Positions 18,062-28,846 are shown, counted from the first letter of the stretch. The stretch is DNA of 64,000 nucleotides from JAKPQE01 sp041397845 (GCA_041397845.1 JAWKVW010000013.1:38226-102225), one strand, 5' to 3'. The notes: generated from the letters alone by a model not told the origin. Numbers and translations: made by a program.

Positions 18062-18426
18062 GCTCGATCCTGCCTGTTTTCCACAGCCCGCCACCCCGCC
18101 AAAGCCGGCCGGCAAGCTCGTTTCCCCCGCCCCTCGGCCATGCACGTTTACCTTAATGAGAGGTAAACGGTAACCAACCGAGTTTCTTGTTCCTTTGATA
18201 CCAATGTGCCATTACCATATTTTTGCGGCAACCTCGTGTATGCACGCAGGCGAAAACCCGCGCGCGTAGCGGGGTTTTTGGCGACCCTCACGTCGGAAAC
18301 GGCGTCGTGGATCCTCACCCGGGAGGCGGGTGGATCGTCGTATGGAGGGTGTCGCCCGACCGTCGCTCAGCGACGTTGGGCGCGCGCCGATGATGTAACG
18401 AGTACGGACGCAAGGCGGCAAACAAG
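18062..18426. other. 365-base spacer with an orphan hairpin
   Basis: No protein gene was found between the divergent 88-residue-protein gene and the GPR-like gene. The left half is A/T-rich (atgagaggtaaacggtaacc, cattaccatatttttgcgg) and probably holds promoters. A terminator-like hairpin lies at 18253-18279 (separate entry). Confidence 0.6.
18253..18279 (+). terminator. Orphan terminator-like hairpin upstream of the GPR-like gene
   Basis: AAAACCCG and CGGGGTTTTT pair around CGCGCGTAG, giving an A-tract/G+C stem/T-tract structure that could work in both directions. No coding gene ends here, so it may end a short RNA started in the A/T-rich region at about 18150-18230, or act as an attenuator in the leader of the next gene. 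Confidence 0.45.
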
Positions 18427-21400
18427 ATGGCGAACAATCCGAAGATCAAAGATCCGGCAGAAGCGGCTCTGTCGGCGGTCGAGGAAGCCCTGAAGCTTGA
18501 CTTCGGCGGCCCGGACGACACCAGCATGGCGGACTTCTCCGTCGGCGACGACATTCTCGCCGATCCGCTCGAGAAGCCGGCGGCAACGCCGGTCCGGCCG
18601 GCGGCCAAGGTGAAGGAAACGGCGGACGTCGAGCTTGGCAAGCGTGACGGCCGGTCCGCGGGCCGGCGGCCTGCCAATGACGACCGCGCCAGCGTCGGCA
18701 ATCTTGTTTATTCGCTGCAGCGCCGCGCCTCCATGGCGCCGATCATGATCGCCCTCGTCCTGTCGATCGCCTGGTTCGGCATCGGCATGGCGCTCGGTCT
18801 TGCCGCCTGGGGTGCCGATATCGGCGCCGCCCTTGCCAATCCGCCACGATCGCGACGGCGCCGCACCTCATCGGCCTTGCCGTCGGCATCGTCATTCCGA
18901 TCCTCTTCTTCTTCGTCATGGCGACGATGATCCGCCGCGCCGCCGAGATGCGGCTCGTCGCCCGCGCCATGACCGAGGTCGCCATCCGCCTCGCCGAGCC
19001 CGAGAGCGTTGCCAAGGAAGCTGTCATCAGCGTCAGCCAGGCGATCCGCCGCGAGGTCGCCGCGATGGGTGATGGCGTCGAGCGCGCCCTTGCCCGCGCC
19101 AGCGAGCTCGAGGTGATGGTTCACAACGAGGTCGCCTCGCTCGAGCGGTCCTATAATGACAACGAGCTGCGCATCCGCAGCCTCGTCGAGGAGCTCGTCA
19201 GCCAGCGCGAAGCCATCGTCAACAATTCCGAGCGCGTCCGTGCCGCCATCGACGGCGCTCACAAGAATTTTGCCGACGAGATCGCCGCCACCGGCTCCTC
19301 GATCGTCGACCGTCTTGCCGACACCGGCGACCGGATCACCAACACCCTCGGCGAGAAGGGCGAACGCCTGACGCTGGCCCTGTCGAGCGCCGGCGACACC
19401 ATGGCCTCGCTGCTTGCCACCCGTGGCGAAGAGTTGATCGAGCGCCTCGCCGGCACCGGCAACGAGGTGACGACCACGCTTTCGGCCACCGCCGACATGG
19501 TCGCCCAGACCCTTGCCGAGCGCGGCCACGAGATCAACACGACGCTGGTCGAGCGCTCGAACGAGGTCACCACGACCCTCGCCGACACCGGCGACCGCAT
19601 CGCCGCGACCATCACGGAGCGTGGCAACGAGGTGAATTTCACCCTCGCCAGCCGCGCCACCGAGATCACCGACACGCTGCATGCGCGCATTTCCGAGATC
19701 AACGAGACGCTGAACATCCGCACCTCGGAGATCAACGACACGCTCAACCTGCGCACCGCCGAGATCAACGACACCTTCGGTGCCCGCACCGCCGAGATCA
19801 ACGAGACCCTCGACGTCCGCGCCGCCGAGATCAACGAGACGCTCAGCCTGCGCAGCTCCGAAATCACCGGCACGCTCGCCAATGCCGGCGCCGAGATCGC
19901 CGAGACCATCAGTGCCCGCGGCCGCGAGGTCAACGACACCCTGGTTTCGGCCGGCACGCTGCTGACCTCGACCTTCACCGACCGCGCCAACGCCGTCACC
20001 GAGTCGATCACCACCTCCGGCCTGGAGATCATCGAGGCCATCGGCGGCCGCGCCACCGAGGTCAACGAGGCGCTGAAGAGCACCGGCGAGTCGCTGCTCG
20101 TCGACCTCGCCCTGCGTGGCGGCGAGATCACCGACCGCCTCGACGAGACCGGCACCCGCATCGCCGAAACCATCACCACCAAGGGCGGCGACCTTGCCGA
20201 CCGGCTCGACGCCACCGGCAACCGCATCTTCGAGGCGATCAACATCAACGGCACCGACCTTGAGGGCCGTCTCGCCGAGACCGGCGGCGCCATTGCCGAC
20301 CTCATCGACGAGCGCTCCAATGCCATGCGCGACGGCGTTGCCGCCGCCGGTGCCGCCGTCAACGACGCCCTCGGCACCCAGAGCCGCGAAGTCATCGAGC
20401 GTCTGGCGACCATCGGCGCCGAGGTGGCCAAGGCCATCGCCGCGCGCGGCCTGAAGGTCAACGAAGCCATCATCGAATCGAGCACCGAGCTCGCCAACAC
20501 CATCGCCGGCCACGGCGAGACGCTGCGCGACACCCTCGAGGCCCGCATCGGCGAGTTCGACCAGATCGTCTCGATCCGCGGCAACGCCCTTGTCGACAAC
20601 ATCACCAGCCGCACCGCCGAGATCGACGGCGCCCTCGCCGGCCGCCTGCAGGAATTCGAGCAGACCATGGCCGGCCGCACCGACGACCTCGCCAACGTGC
20701 TCGACCAGCGCGCCCTCACCTTCGAGATGACCTTCTCGGAGCGCCTCGCCAACTTCGACGACGCCGTCGCCCTGCGCACCGGCGAGATCGCCAATGCCCT
20801 GGCCGAGCGCACCGAGACTTTCCGCGAGATGTTCGGCGGCCAGATCGACGAGTTCGGCCGCACCATCGCCGGCAAGGCCGACGAGATCGGCGCCGCGATC
20901 AGCGAGCGCACCGCCGCCCTCGAGCAGACCGTCGAGTCCCGCCTCGGTTCCTTCGACCGCGGCATCGGCGAACGCCTCGATCTGGCGACGGAAGCCTTCG
21001 CCACCAAGGCGGACACTCTTGCCGAGACCCTCGACGAGCGCACCTCCAGGATCGACGGCGCCCTCGACAACCGCCTGCGCCAGATCAACGAGACGCTCAT
21101 CGGCCGCACCCGCGAGCTGGCCACCGCCTTCTCGGCCGGCCAGCAGGAGATCAATGCCGCCCTCGACCGTCGCGTCGCCGATGTCGGCACGGCTCTGGCC
21201 GATCAGGCCCGCGAGCTCACCGATACGCTCGCCGACCGGATCTCCGAGATCAACGTCTCGCTCGGCTCCAAGGTCTTCGAGGTCGTCGAGTCGCTGACCG
21301 ACCGGTCCGACGAGCTCGAGCGCGTCATGACCGATCGCCTTGCCGCGATCACCGAGACGCTCGACCTTGCCAGCGAGCAGGCTCGCGCCCGCTTCGAGGC

Positions 21401-23975
21401 GACGATCCGCTCCGCCGGCGAGGCCCTGGGCTCGGAGAGCGAGAAGGCCGGCCACGGCTTCGAGGTTGCGGCCCGCGCCGCCGCCGAGACGCTGCGCGCC
21501 GCCGCGACCGACTTCGAGACGAGCGTCGAATCGCGCTCGACCACGGCGACGGAAAACCTCGAGCGGGCAGCCAACGCCATTCTCGCCACCCTGTCGCAGA
21601 GCTCCGCGACGGCCGCCGAGGCCCTCGGCCGGGCGACGCATGCCCTGCATGTCGTCCTCGTCGAGAATGCCGACAACGCCGCCGACAAGCTGCAGGCGAT
21701 CGCCGCGTCGCTTGAGGAGACCCTCACCGGCCGTGCCGCCGAGGCCAGCTCCGCCCTTGCCCGCGTCACCGCCGAGCTCGACACGACCCTCGACAGCCGC
21801 ACGCTTGCCGTCGTCGAGAAGCTGACCGCCACCGGCGACACCGTCGCCGACCGGATCGGCGGCATCGCCGACAGCGCCGCCCTGCGCCTTGCAAGCGCCG
21901 GCGACAGCGTTGCCGAGCGGATTGGCGGCATGACCGACGGCGCCACCGAGCGCCTGACCGGTGCCGGCGTCCGCGTCGAGCGCAACTGGCAGACCCTTGC
22001 CGAGAACCTGACCTCGACCGCCGCCACCCTTGGCGACACCATCGAGGCCCGCGCCCGCGAGCTCAACTCGACCCTTGCCGGCCGCAGCGCCGAGCTCTCG
22101 GCCCTTATCGACAGCCAGGGCACCGGCTTCCTTGCCACCCTCGAGACCCACAGCAACGAGCTTGCCGCCCGCATTCTCGACAGCGGCGATGCCATCGTCG
22201 GCGACCTCACCCGCAAGGGCAGCGAGATTGCCGAGACGGTTGCCCGTCAGGGCTCGCTCGCCGCGCGGGCGATTGCCGAGAGCGGCAAGACCGTCACCGA
22301 CGTCATCGAGGAACGCAGCCGCACGGCCATCGGCGCGCTTGGCCAGACCAATGCCCGCCTGCAGACCGAGGTCTCGGCCGTCCTTGACCGCCTGACCCAG
22401 TCGAATGCGACGCTGCACGAGGTGCTGGACAGCGCCAACGGCAATCTCGGCGAGATCGAGACGACGCTTGCCCGCCGCGCCGGCGAGTTCCGCGACGCCA
22501 TCGACCACGCCGTTGCCGACACCAGCCGCACCGCCGCCCAGATCGACGGCCAGATCGGCGCCCTGCGCGAGATCTCCGGCAGTCTTCTGGCCGACATCGC
22601 AGCCACCGCTGACCGCATGGGTTCTGAGACCGGCAACCTCAACGAGGTCGCCTCGACCCTGTCGGCCACGAGCCGCACCATCGGCCAGACGCTCGACAGC
22701 CGTCGCAGCGATCTGGAAGCCCTCGTCGGCAGCCTGTCGGAGCGTACCGAGCAGGTCGAGGCGCAGCTCCGCGTCTTCACCACGGTGATCGCCGACTCGC
22801 TCGAGACCGCCGTGACCCGCACCAACGAGGTCGGCCAGCTTCTGGTTCGCACCGCCGAAGGCGCGACCCGTGGCGTCTCCGACCAGTTCGAGCAGTTGCG
22901 CCTCGCCACCGGGCTTGAGGGCCAGAAGGCTAGCGAAGTCGTCCAGAACGTTCGCGAGCAGATGATCGCGGAAGTCACCGACACGCTCTCCAACGCCACC
23001 CAGCGCTTTGCCGACGTTGCCCGCGAGATGCGCGGCGTCGCCAAGGAGATGCAGAAGGAGATCGAGATCGCCCGCGCCGAGATGAAGCGCGGCGTCCTCG
23101 ACCTGCCGGAGGAGACCAGGACGAGCACGGCCGCCATGCGCCGCGTCGTCACCGAGCAGATCCGCGCGCTGAAGGAGCTGACCGAGATCGCCGGCCGCTA
23201 TGGCAACGCTCTCGACGTCTCCGAGCCGATGGTGGCCCGCGCCGCCGAGCCGGTTCGCCATCACGAGCCCGTTCGCCAGCCCGAGCCCGTGCGCCAGCCC
23301 GAGCCGGTCGCCCGCGTCGTCGAGCGTCCCGCCGAGATCTCCCCGCGTCGTGCGGCGATCATCGACGAGGCCCTGCGCACCGAGCGTGCCCGTCCGGCCG
23401 AGCCGCGGCGTGCCCCCGAGCGTCGCCCGGAACCGGTGCGTGAGCCGGCGCGCGAGCCCGCTCCGGTCCGTCGTCCGGCCCCGGCCGCCGACCCGGTCGA
23501 TGAGCTGCCCACCGGCCGTGGCTGGGTGTCCGACCTCCTCCGCCGCGCCTCGCGCGACGAGGAGCCGGCCCCGCGTGCCGCCGAGCCGGTCCGTCAGCCC
23601 GAGCCGGTCGCCCCGACGCGTTCGCCGGTGCAGATGGTCGAGTCGCTGAACTCGCTGTCCATCGACATCGCCCGCGCGATCGACCACAACGTCTCGGTCG
23701 AGCTCTGGGACCGTTACCAGAAGGGCGAGCGCAACGTCTTCACCCGTCGCCTCTATACCCTGCAGGGCCAGCGGACCTTTGACGAGATCCGCCAGAAGTA
23801 CCAGCGGGACATGGAGTTCCGTTCGGCCGTGGACCGCTATATCGAGGACTTCGAGAAGCTGCTCGACGAGACGGCCCGCGACGATCGCGACGGCATGATG
23901 ACCCAGACCTATCTCACCTCGGACACCGGCAAGGTCTACACCATGCTGGCCCATGCGAGCGGCCGCTTCGGCTGA
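18427..23975 (+). CDS. Giant GPR/RgsE-like polar growth protein, split by a frameshift near 18848
   Basis: Two frames (18427-18930 and about 18850-23975) join into a protein of about 1849 residues. The N-terminal 100 residues are polar, then two membrane helices (MAPIMIALVLSIAWFGIGMAL, and HLIGLAVGIVIPILFFFVM just after the break), then about 1400 residues of apolipoprotein-like amphipathic helix with 11-residue repeats, a Pro/Arg/Glu-rich linker (about 23230-23620) and a conserved C-terminal domain (SLSIDIARAIDHN, LWDRYQKGERNVFTRRLY, SDTGKVYTMLAHA). This is the layout of the growth pole ring protein of Agrobacterium and RgsE of Sinorhizobium, which organise polar wall growth. A missing G in 'aatccgccacg' (aatccGgccacg) explains the break. 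Confidence 0.8.
19686..19883 (+). repeat. Six tandem 33-bp repeats coding 11-residue units in the GPR-like gene
   Basis: Successive 33-base units encode R-x-x-E-I-N-E/D-T-L/F-x-x (RTSEINDTLNL, RTAEINDTFGA, RTAEINETLDV, RAAEINETLSL and neighbours). An 11-residue period is that of long undistorted amphipathic or right-handed coiled helices. Weaker copies of the same unit continue over most of the protein. Confidence 0.85.
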
Positions 23976-24000
23976 GCGCAGCCCCGGTGAAGGACTGAGC

Positions 24001-24035
24001 AGGGGCGCGGGAGCAATTCCGCGCCCTCTTCTTTT
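24001..24035 (+). terminator. Rho-independent terminator of the GPR-like gene
   Basis: AGGGGCGCGG, an 8-base loop GAGCAATT, and CCGCGCCCTC form a strong stem followed by TTCTTTT, 25 bases past the stop codon. It separates the gene from the convergent lipid-transport operon. Confidence 0.75.
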
Positions 24036-24125
24036 GGCACCCGCCATTCCGGATAAAGAATGAGGTCAGACGTACGCCGACGCCCGCCGCCGGCAAGACG
24101 TCGTTCTCATTGCTTCGTGATCGGG

Positions 24126-24167
24126 ATTTCAGGGTCTGGATTTCAGGATCTGGAATGTCAGATCCGG
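24126..24167. repeat. Three 14-bp direct repeats at the end of the lipoprotein gene
   Basis: ATTTCAGGGTCTGG, ATTTCAGGATCTGG and a degraded AATGTCAGATCCGG follow each other; the third copy includes the stop codon of the minus-strand lipoprotein gene. No function is apparent; it looks like a small tandem expansion in the convergent spacer. Confidence 0.6.
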
Positions 24168-24781
24168 GCGACGGTCCAGCCGACGAGCTCGCCGAGCACC
24201 GCATCCATCGCCGCATCGAGGCCGGCGACCGCCGAGCCCGTCGAGGACGCCGTGACCGGCAGCCGCGCCGTGAACAGCCGCGCCGCAACGACCCGGCCGT
24301 TGCGCTCGTTGAGGATCTTGGCGGAAATCGTCACCACGGCCTCGTCGGCGCCCGACGTCTCGATCTGGAAGGCGCGGATATCGGTGACGATCTGGTAGTC
24401 GATGAGAAGCCCGTCGCCCGGCCGGCCGACAGCCCGGAAGCGGCGGGAATTCTCGAAGGCCTCTGCAAGGCGTGTCTGCACCAGCCTCGGCAGCCGGTCA
24501 CTCCACTGCGCACCGGCGTAGTACTCGACCGCTGCCGGCGTCGGCTTGACGACGATGCGCTCGCTGTCGAGCGCCTTCAGGGCAGACGGTTCCTTGACGA
24601 GGATCTGCGCCGAACTCGTGCCCTTGATATCGGCAAAACTGTCCGGCGCCGTCAGGTCGAAGGTCGCTGGCGCCGGTCCGCTGCCGCCCGCAAGGGCGCA
24701 ACCGCCAACACCGGCCGCTACAAGAAGAGCGGCCGCGGCGCGCAGGATGGGCGTCCGGCTATCCAGATCTTTCACTCGCAC
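24158..24781 (-). CDS. ABC-type transport auxiliary lipoprotein (PqiC-like)
   Basis: 207 residues with a lipoprotein signal: hydrophobic ILRAAAALLVAAGV followed by the lipobox GGC at about residue 28. The mature part (TFDLTAPDSF, GTSSAQILVKEPSALKALDSERIVVKP, AQWSDRLPRLVQTRLAEAFENS) matches the ABC_trans_aux/PqiC family, in which a membrane-anchored lipoprotein works with an MCE protein. It is the last gene of the operon with permease, ATPase and MCE protein, 38 bases after the MCE gene. Confidence 0.88.
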   Translation of the reverse strand: MRVKDLDSRTPILRAAAALLVAAGVGGCALAGGSGPAPATFDLTAPDSFADIKGTSSAQILVKEPSALKALDSERIVVKPTPAAVEYYAGAQWSDRLPRLVQTRLAEAFENSRRFRAVGRPGDGLLIDYQIVTDIRAFQIETSGADEAVVTISAKILNERNGRVVAARLFTARLPVTASSTGSAVAGLDAAMDAVLGELVGWTVARI

Positions 24782-24819
24782 ACGTCGCCTCGCCGGTCGC
24801 TGCTCTCGATTCCCCGCAG

Positions 24820-25767
24820 TCAGTGCCGGCGGGGATTGTATTCCGGAACGCCCTTTTTGCCAAAGACGAAAGCGGACGGGTCGTTTTCGAGTTCGCCGAT
24901 CACCCGGTCGAGACGTCCGAGCGTCCGCCGCCCGTCCTGGACAAAGCTCTCGAACTCGGCGACGGACCGGGTGCCGAGGCGGGCAAGGCCGCCCGAGATC
25001 TCCGCCGCGCGCGCATTGATGCTGTCGGCGATCGACCGGATCGAGGCAACCGTCTCGCGCGCGTCGTCGAAGATGTTCTTGCCGTCGCCGGTGCTGAAGG
25101 CGGATTCGGCCGAGGCAAGCAGCTTGTCGATCCGCTCGGCCGAGCGGTTCAGCCGCTCCGCCAGCTCGCTGGCATTGGCCAGAAGATCGCCGACACCCTC
25201 CGAGTTCTTGGCCAGCGCGTCAGTGAACGTCTTGATGTCATCGACCGACGAGGTCAGCTTCGGCTCGTTGGTGCTGACGAAACCGTCGAGCCGGTTGACG
25301 ATCTTCTCGGTGCGATTGACGATCCGCTGGGCAGCGTCGACGATGTCCTGGAATGGTGAAATCTCGCCGAGCACCGTCGGCTGGTCGCCCTGCTCGAACA
25401 GCGACAGCGACGCCGGCGTGCCGCCGACGAATTCGACATAACCCGAGCCGGTGAAGCCGGAGACGCCGATACGGGCCCGGCTGTCCATCTTCAGCGGTGC
25501 CGTCGGATCAACCTTCAGATAGGCCGAGACGAGGTCCGGATCGTTCGGATCGAAGCTGAGCTTGGCGATCTCGCCGATCTTGATGCCCTTGAAATAGACC
25601 GGATATCCCTCGGCAAGCCCGTACACCGAGCCAATGAACACGACGCGCACGTCGCGCATCGACTGCTTCTCGCCGTAACGCAGCTCCCACAGCGCAAAGA
25701 GGATCGCCAGCGCGATGCCGACGATCGTGAATATGCCGACAATCAGGGTATTGGCGCGGGTTTCCAT
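24820..25767 (-). CDS. MCE/MlaD-family lipid-binding protein
   Basis: 315 residues. An N-terminal anchor helix (TLIVGIFTIVGIALAILFALW, residues 7-27) is followed by one MCE domain (about 39-118: VRVVFIGSVYGLAEGYPVYFKGIKIGEI, GVSGFTGSGYVEFVGG), then a long alpha-helical tail (about 150-300) with repeated hydrophobic spacing. MCE proteins form hexameric tunnels that move phospholipids across the periplasm. The length and single domain fit MlaD with an extended needle-like tail. Confidence 0.9.
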   Translation of the reverse strand: METRANTLIVGIFTIVGIALAILFALWELRYGEKQSMRDVRVVFIGSVYGLAEGYPVYFKGIKIGEIAKLSFDPNDPDLVSAYLKVDPTAPLKMDSRARIGVSGFTGSGYVEFVGGTPASLSLFEQGDQPTVLGEISPFQDIVDAAQRIVNRTEKIVNRLDGFVSTNEPKLTSSVDDIKTFTDALAKNSEGVGDLLANASELAERLNRSAERIDKLLASAESAFSTGDGKNIFDDARETVASIRSIADSINARAAEISGGLARLGTRSVAEFESFVQDGRRTLGRLDRVIGELENDPSAFVFGKKGVPEYNPRRH

Positions 25768-25779
25768 CCGTCGTCGTCC

Positions 25780-26562
25780 CTAGCTGCCGCGCCGCTGCGC
25801 GCGCTCGCCCCGGAAATAGGCCTTCACCCAGGCGTGGTCGAAGGCGAGCATGGTTTCGATCGGCCCCTCCACCAGCACCTTGCGATCGCCGAGCACGGCA
25901 ATCCGGTCGCAGACGGAGAACAGGCTGTCGAGGTCATGGGTTACCATAAAGACCGTCAGCCCCAAAGTTTCCTTGAGCCCGGCGATGAGTTCGTCAAACT
26001 CGCCGGCGCCGATCGGGTCGAGACCCGAGGTCGGCTCGTCGAGAAAGACGATCTCCGGGTCGAGCGAAAGCGCGCGGGCAAGACTGGCCCGCTTGATCAT
26101 TCCACCCGACAATTCCGACGGATATTTGTCAGCCGCGTCCGGCGGCAGGCCGACCATGCCGATCTTGACCATCGCCAGCTCGTCCATGAGAGACTGCGGC
26201 AGGTCGAGATATTCGCGCATCGGCACCTGGATGTTCTGCCGGACGGTCAGCGCCGAGAACAGCGCACCATGCTGGAACAGCACGCCCCAGCGCCGCTCGA
26301 TCGCGATCTGTGCCGCGATCGAGGCAGTGTCGTAGCGCTCGCCGAACACCTCGACCGTGCCCGACTGCTTGGCATTGAGCCCGAGTATGGTGCGCAGAAG
26401 CACCGACTTGCCGGCGCCGGAAGGCCCGACGAAGCCGAGAATCTCGCTGCGATAGATGTCGAGATCGAGATGCTCGAGGATCTGCTTGCGGCCGAACGCG
26501 ACGGAGACGTCGCGGACCTGCAGCACCACTTCCCGGCCATCCGAAGGCGCCACCATCCTCAA
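25780..26562 (-). CDS. ABC transporter ATPase, MlaF-like
   Basis: 260 residues with a complete ABC core: Walker A GPSGAGKSVLLRTILG (about 44), Q-loop region LFQHGALFSALTV, signature LSGGMIKRASLARAL (about 149), Walker B EIVFLDEPTSGLDP and switch MVTHD. The LFQHGALFSALTVRQN and GMIKRASLARA wording is typical of the Mla/Ttg2 phospholipid transporters. Its ATG overlaps the stop of the permease gene (ATGA), giving coupled synthesis. Confidence 0.93.
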   Translation of the reverse strand: MRMVAPSDGREVVLQVRDVSVAFGRKQILEHLDLDIYRSEILGFVGPSGAGKSVLLRTILGLNAKQSGTVEVFGERYDTASIAAQIAIERRWGVLFQHGALFSALTVRQNIQVPMREYLDLPQSLMDELAMVKIGMVGLPPDAADKYPSELSGGMIKRASLARALSLDPEIVFLDEPTSGLDPIGAGEFDELIAGLKETLGLTVFMVTHDLDSLFSVCDRIAVLGDRKVLVEGPIETMLAFDHAWVKAYFRGERAQRRGS

Positions 26563-27725
26563 TACCCGATCGTCGCAAAGAAGATGGCAAAGAGGCCGTC
26601 GACGACGATCACCATGAAGATCGATTTGACGACGGCGGCGGTGGTGTGCAGGCCGAGCGATTCCGAGCTGCCTTTGACGGCGAGGCCCTCGACGGTCGAG
26701 ATCAGCCCGATGATCAGTGCCATCGCCGGCGCCTTGATGAGGCCGACGAGATAGGTGTTGAGGCCGATCGCCTCGCGCACCCGCTCGATGAACGCCTGCG
26801 GCGGCATGCCGGCATAGGACCAGCTCACCAGCCCCGCGCCTGCGAGGCCGGCGATATCGCTGACGAAGGTCAGCAGTGGCAACGTGATGATCAGCGCGAT
26901 GACGCGCGGCAGCACCAGCACCTCGACCGGCTCGAGGCCGATGACGCGCATCGCGTCGACCTCCTCGCGCATCTTCATCGAGCCGATTTCAGCCGTGAAC
27001 GCACTGCCCGACCGGCCGGCGATCATGATCGCGGTGAGCAGCACGCCGATCTCGCGAAGAACGAGAATCGCGACGAGATCAACCGCCAGCGCATCCGCGC
27101 CGAACTGGCGAAGCTGGAAAATGCTCTGCTGGCATATCGTCGCCCCGATGAGGAGCGACATCAGCGAGATGATCGGAATCGCCTGCACGCCGGTCCGGTC
27201 CATCTGGTGGATGACCGAGATCCAGCGCCCGGCCCACGGCCGGCTGACCCAGGCGCCGAGCGCGACCACTGTCGCCCCGAGAAAACCGACGCCGCGCACC
27301 ACGTCATGGCCGATTTGCAGGACGTTCGCGCCGAGCCGCTCGACATAGCCGAAAAGATTGCTGCGCCCGCGCGGCCGCTGATAGCTGCCGTCGACGGCTT
27401 CCGAGGCGGCATCGAGCAGGATGCGGTGCGACGCATCGACGTCGGCGAACTCGACCGCGATGCCGCGTGCGCCAAGATCCCGGCCAAGGCGCGTCAGAAG
27501 CCACGCGCCGGCCGTATCGAGCACGGCAACGTCGCCGATGGCGATCGTAACCGATTGCGCCGCGCCGACCTCGCCGACACACTTGCGCACCAGATCCTCG
27601 AGCCGGCGCCCGTCGGCGATCGTCCAGGCGCCCTCGATGTGGAGACGCACGGCAGCGCCGCCGACCTCGCGCGTTGCCCGGATCGCGCCGGCGCCGTTCC
27701 GACTGTTCAAAATTTGCTCGGCCAC
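26559..27725 (-). CDS. MlaE-type permease with N-terminal STAS domain
   Basis: 388 residues from a GTG start preceded by AAGAGG. Residues 10-110 form a STAS-like domain (VRLHIEGAWTIADGRRLEDLV, AVLDTAGAWLLTRLGRDL). The rest is the MlaE permease with five to six helices and the signature LREIGVLLTAIMIAGRSGSAFTAEIGSMK (shown here across two adjoining parts), followed by EEVDAMRVIGLEPVEVLVLPR. In E. coli STAS is a separate protein (MlaB); fusion to the permease is common in other proteobacteria. An upstream ATG at 27824 would add 33 unlikely Arg-rich residues. Confidence 0.9.
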   Translation of the reverse strand: MAEQILNSRNGAGAIRATREVGGAAVRLHIEGAWTIADGRRLEDLVRKCVGEVGAAQSVTIAIGDVAVLDTAGAWLLTRLGRDLGARGIAVEFADVDASHRILLDAASEAVDGSYQRPRGRSNLFGYVERLGANVLQIGHDVVRGVGFLGATVVALGAWVSRPWAGRWISVIHQMDRTGVQAIPIISLMSLLIGATICQQSIFQLRQFGADALAVDLVAILVLREIGVLLTAIMIAGRSGSAFTAEIGSMKMREEVDAMRVIGLEPVEVLVLPRVIALIITLPLLTFVSDIAGLAGAGLVSWSYAGMPPQAFIERVREAIGLNTYLVGLIKAPAMALIIGLISTVEGLAVKGSSESLGLHTTAAVVKSIFMVIVVDGLFAIFFATIGY

Positions 27726-27835
27726 GGGCCGTCCCACCTCTTGCCGACGCCGTCCTGGCCCCCGTAATACTCTCGTTGACGCGCGCGTGTCGAGCCGAAG
27801 GGTCCCTGCGGCGCGCCACGCCAAGGAGTGATCCC

Positions 27836-28846
27836 ATGGAAATTTCAGCCCCCTATCTGCTTTTTCTCGGCGATGTGCCCGATGCGCTGGCGGCCAAGAC
27901 CGCCCTTGGCGTCGTCGACTGGCGCCCCGAATGGTGCCTTGGCCAGATGCGCCTTCCCGGCTGCAAGGCCGACGCCGGGCTGCCGGAGATGAGCCCGGCC
28001 GAGGCCGCCGCCGCCGGCGCCCGCACCTTCGTGGTCGGTGCCGTCAATGCCGGCGGCGTGCTGCCTGATCACTGGGTCGCCTCCATTGTCGAGGCGATCG
28101 CTGCCGGCCTCGACGTCGCCAGCGGCATGCACATGCGCCTTGGCAGCATCCCGGCGATCCGCGAGGCCGCCGACAGGCACGGGGCAAAGCTCTTCGATCT
28201 GCGCCATGGCGGCCAGACCTTCGCCACCGGCAAGGGCACGAAGCGCCCCGGTCGCCGTCTCCTGACCGTCGGCACCGATTGCTCCGTCGGCAAGAAATAC
28301 ACCGCCCTTGCCCTTGAGAAGGGCATGCGCGAGCGCGGTATCGACGCCGATTTCCGGGCAACCGGCCAGACCGGCGTGCTGATTGCCGGCCGTGGCGTCG
28401 CCATCGACGCGGTCATTGCCGATTTCATTTCCGGCGCCGTCGAGTGGCTGGCGCCCGCCGCCGACCCGACCCATTGGGACGTCATCGAGGGTCAGGGCTC
28501 GCTCTTTCACCCGTCCTTCGCCGGCGTCTCCCTCGGCCTCCTGCACGGCGCCCAGCCGGACGCCTTCGTCGTCTGCCACGAGCCGACCCGCACGACGATG
28601 CGCGGCGTCGCCCACAAGCTGCCCTCGATCGCCGAGGTCATCGAGGCCAATGTGCGCGCCGGCCAGCTCACCAATCCCGACATCCGCCCGGTCGGCATCG
28701 CCGTCAACACCTCGGCGCTCGACGAGGCGACGGCCCGCGCCTTCCTCGCCGACACTGCCGATGCCCACGGCCTGCCGGCGAGCGATCCGGTCCGCTTCGG
28801 CGTTGCCTCCATTGTCGATCGTCTTGTTTCGGAGTTCGGCCTTTGA
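27836..28846 (+). CDS. dgcN: DUF1611 protein, DgcN-like D-glutamate N-acetyltransferase
   Basis: 336 residues; AAGGAG lies 7 bases before the ATG. The C-terminal half is a P-loop domain (LLTVGTDCSVGKKYTALAL, RATGQTGVLIAGRGVAIDAV, HWDVIEGQGSLFHPSFAGVSL), the DUF1611 fold. A member of this family, DgcN, was shown in marine bacteria to acetylate D-glutamate, and its partner DgcA, an enolase-superfamily racemase, converts N-acetyl-D-glutamate to the L form. The next gene, overlapping by four bases (TTGA), is such an enolase-superfamily protein, so the pair strongly suggests this pathway. The gene symbol is by pair context. Confidence 0.8.
   Translation: MEISAPYLLFLGDVPDALAAKTALGVVDWRPEWCLGQMRLPGCKADAGLPEMSPAEAAAAGARTFVVGAVNAGGVLPDHWVASIVEAIAAGLDVASGMHMRLGSIPAIREAADRHGAKLFDLRHGGQTFATGKGTKRPGRRLLTVGTDCSVGKKYTALALEKGMRERGIDADFRATGQTGVLIAGRGVAIDAVIADFISGAVEWLAPAADPTHWDVIEGQGSLFHPSFAGVSLGLLHGAQPDAFVVCHEPTRTTMRGVAHKLPSIAEVIEANVRAGQLTNPDIRPVGIAVNTSALDEATARAFLADTADAHGLPASDPVRFGVASIVDRLVSEFGL

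Noticed and set aside
18708..24047. Very long open frame (about 1780 codons) on the minus strand opposite the GPR-like gene
   Set aside because: It mirrors the 11-residue repeats, has a monotonous Gly/Asp/Leu/Ala-rich product with no start signal, and covers the terminator. It is a by-product of biased codon third positions in GC-rich repeats.
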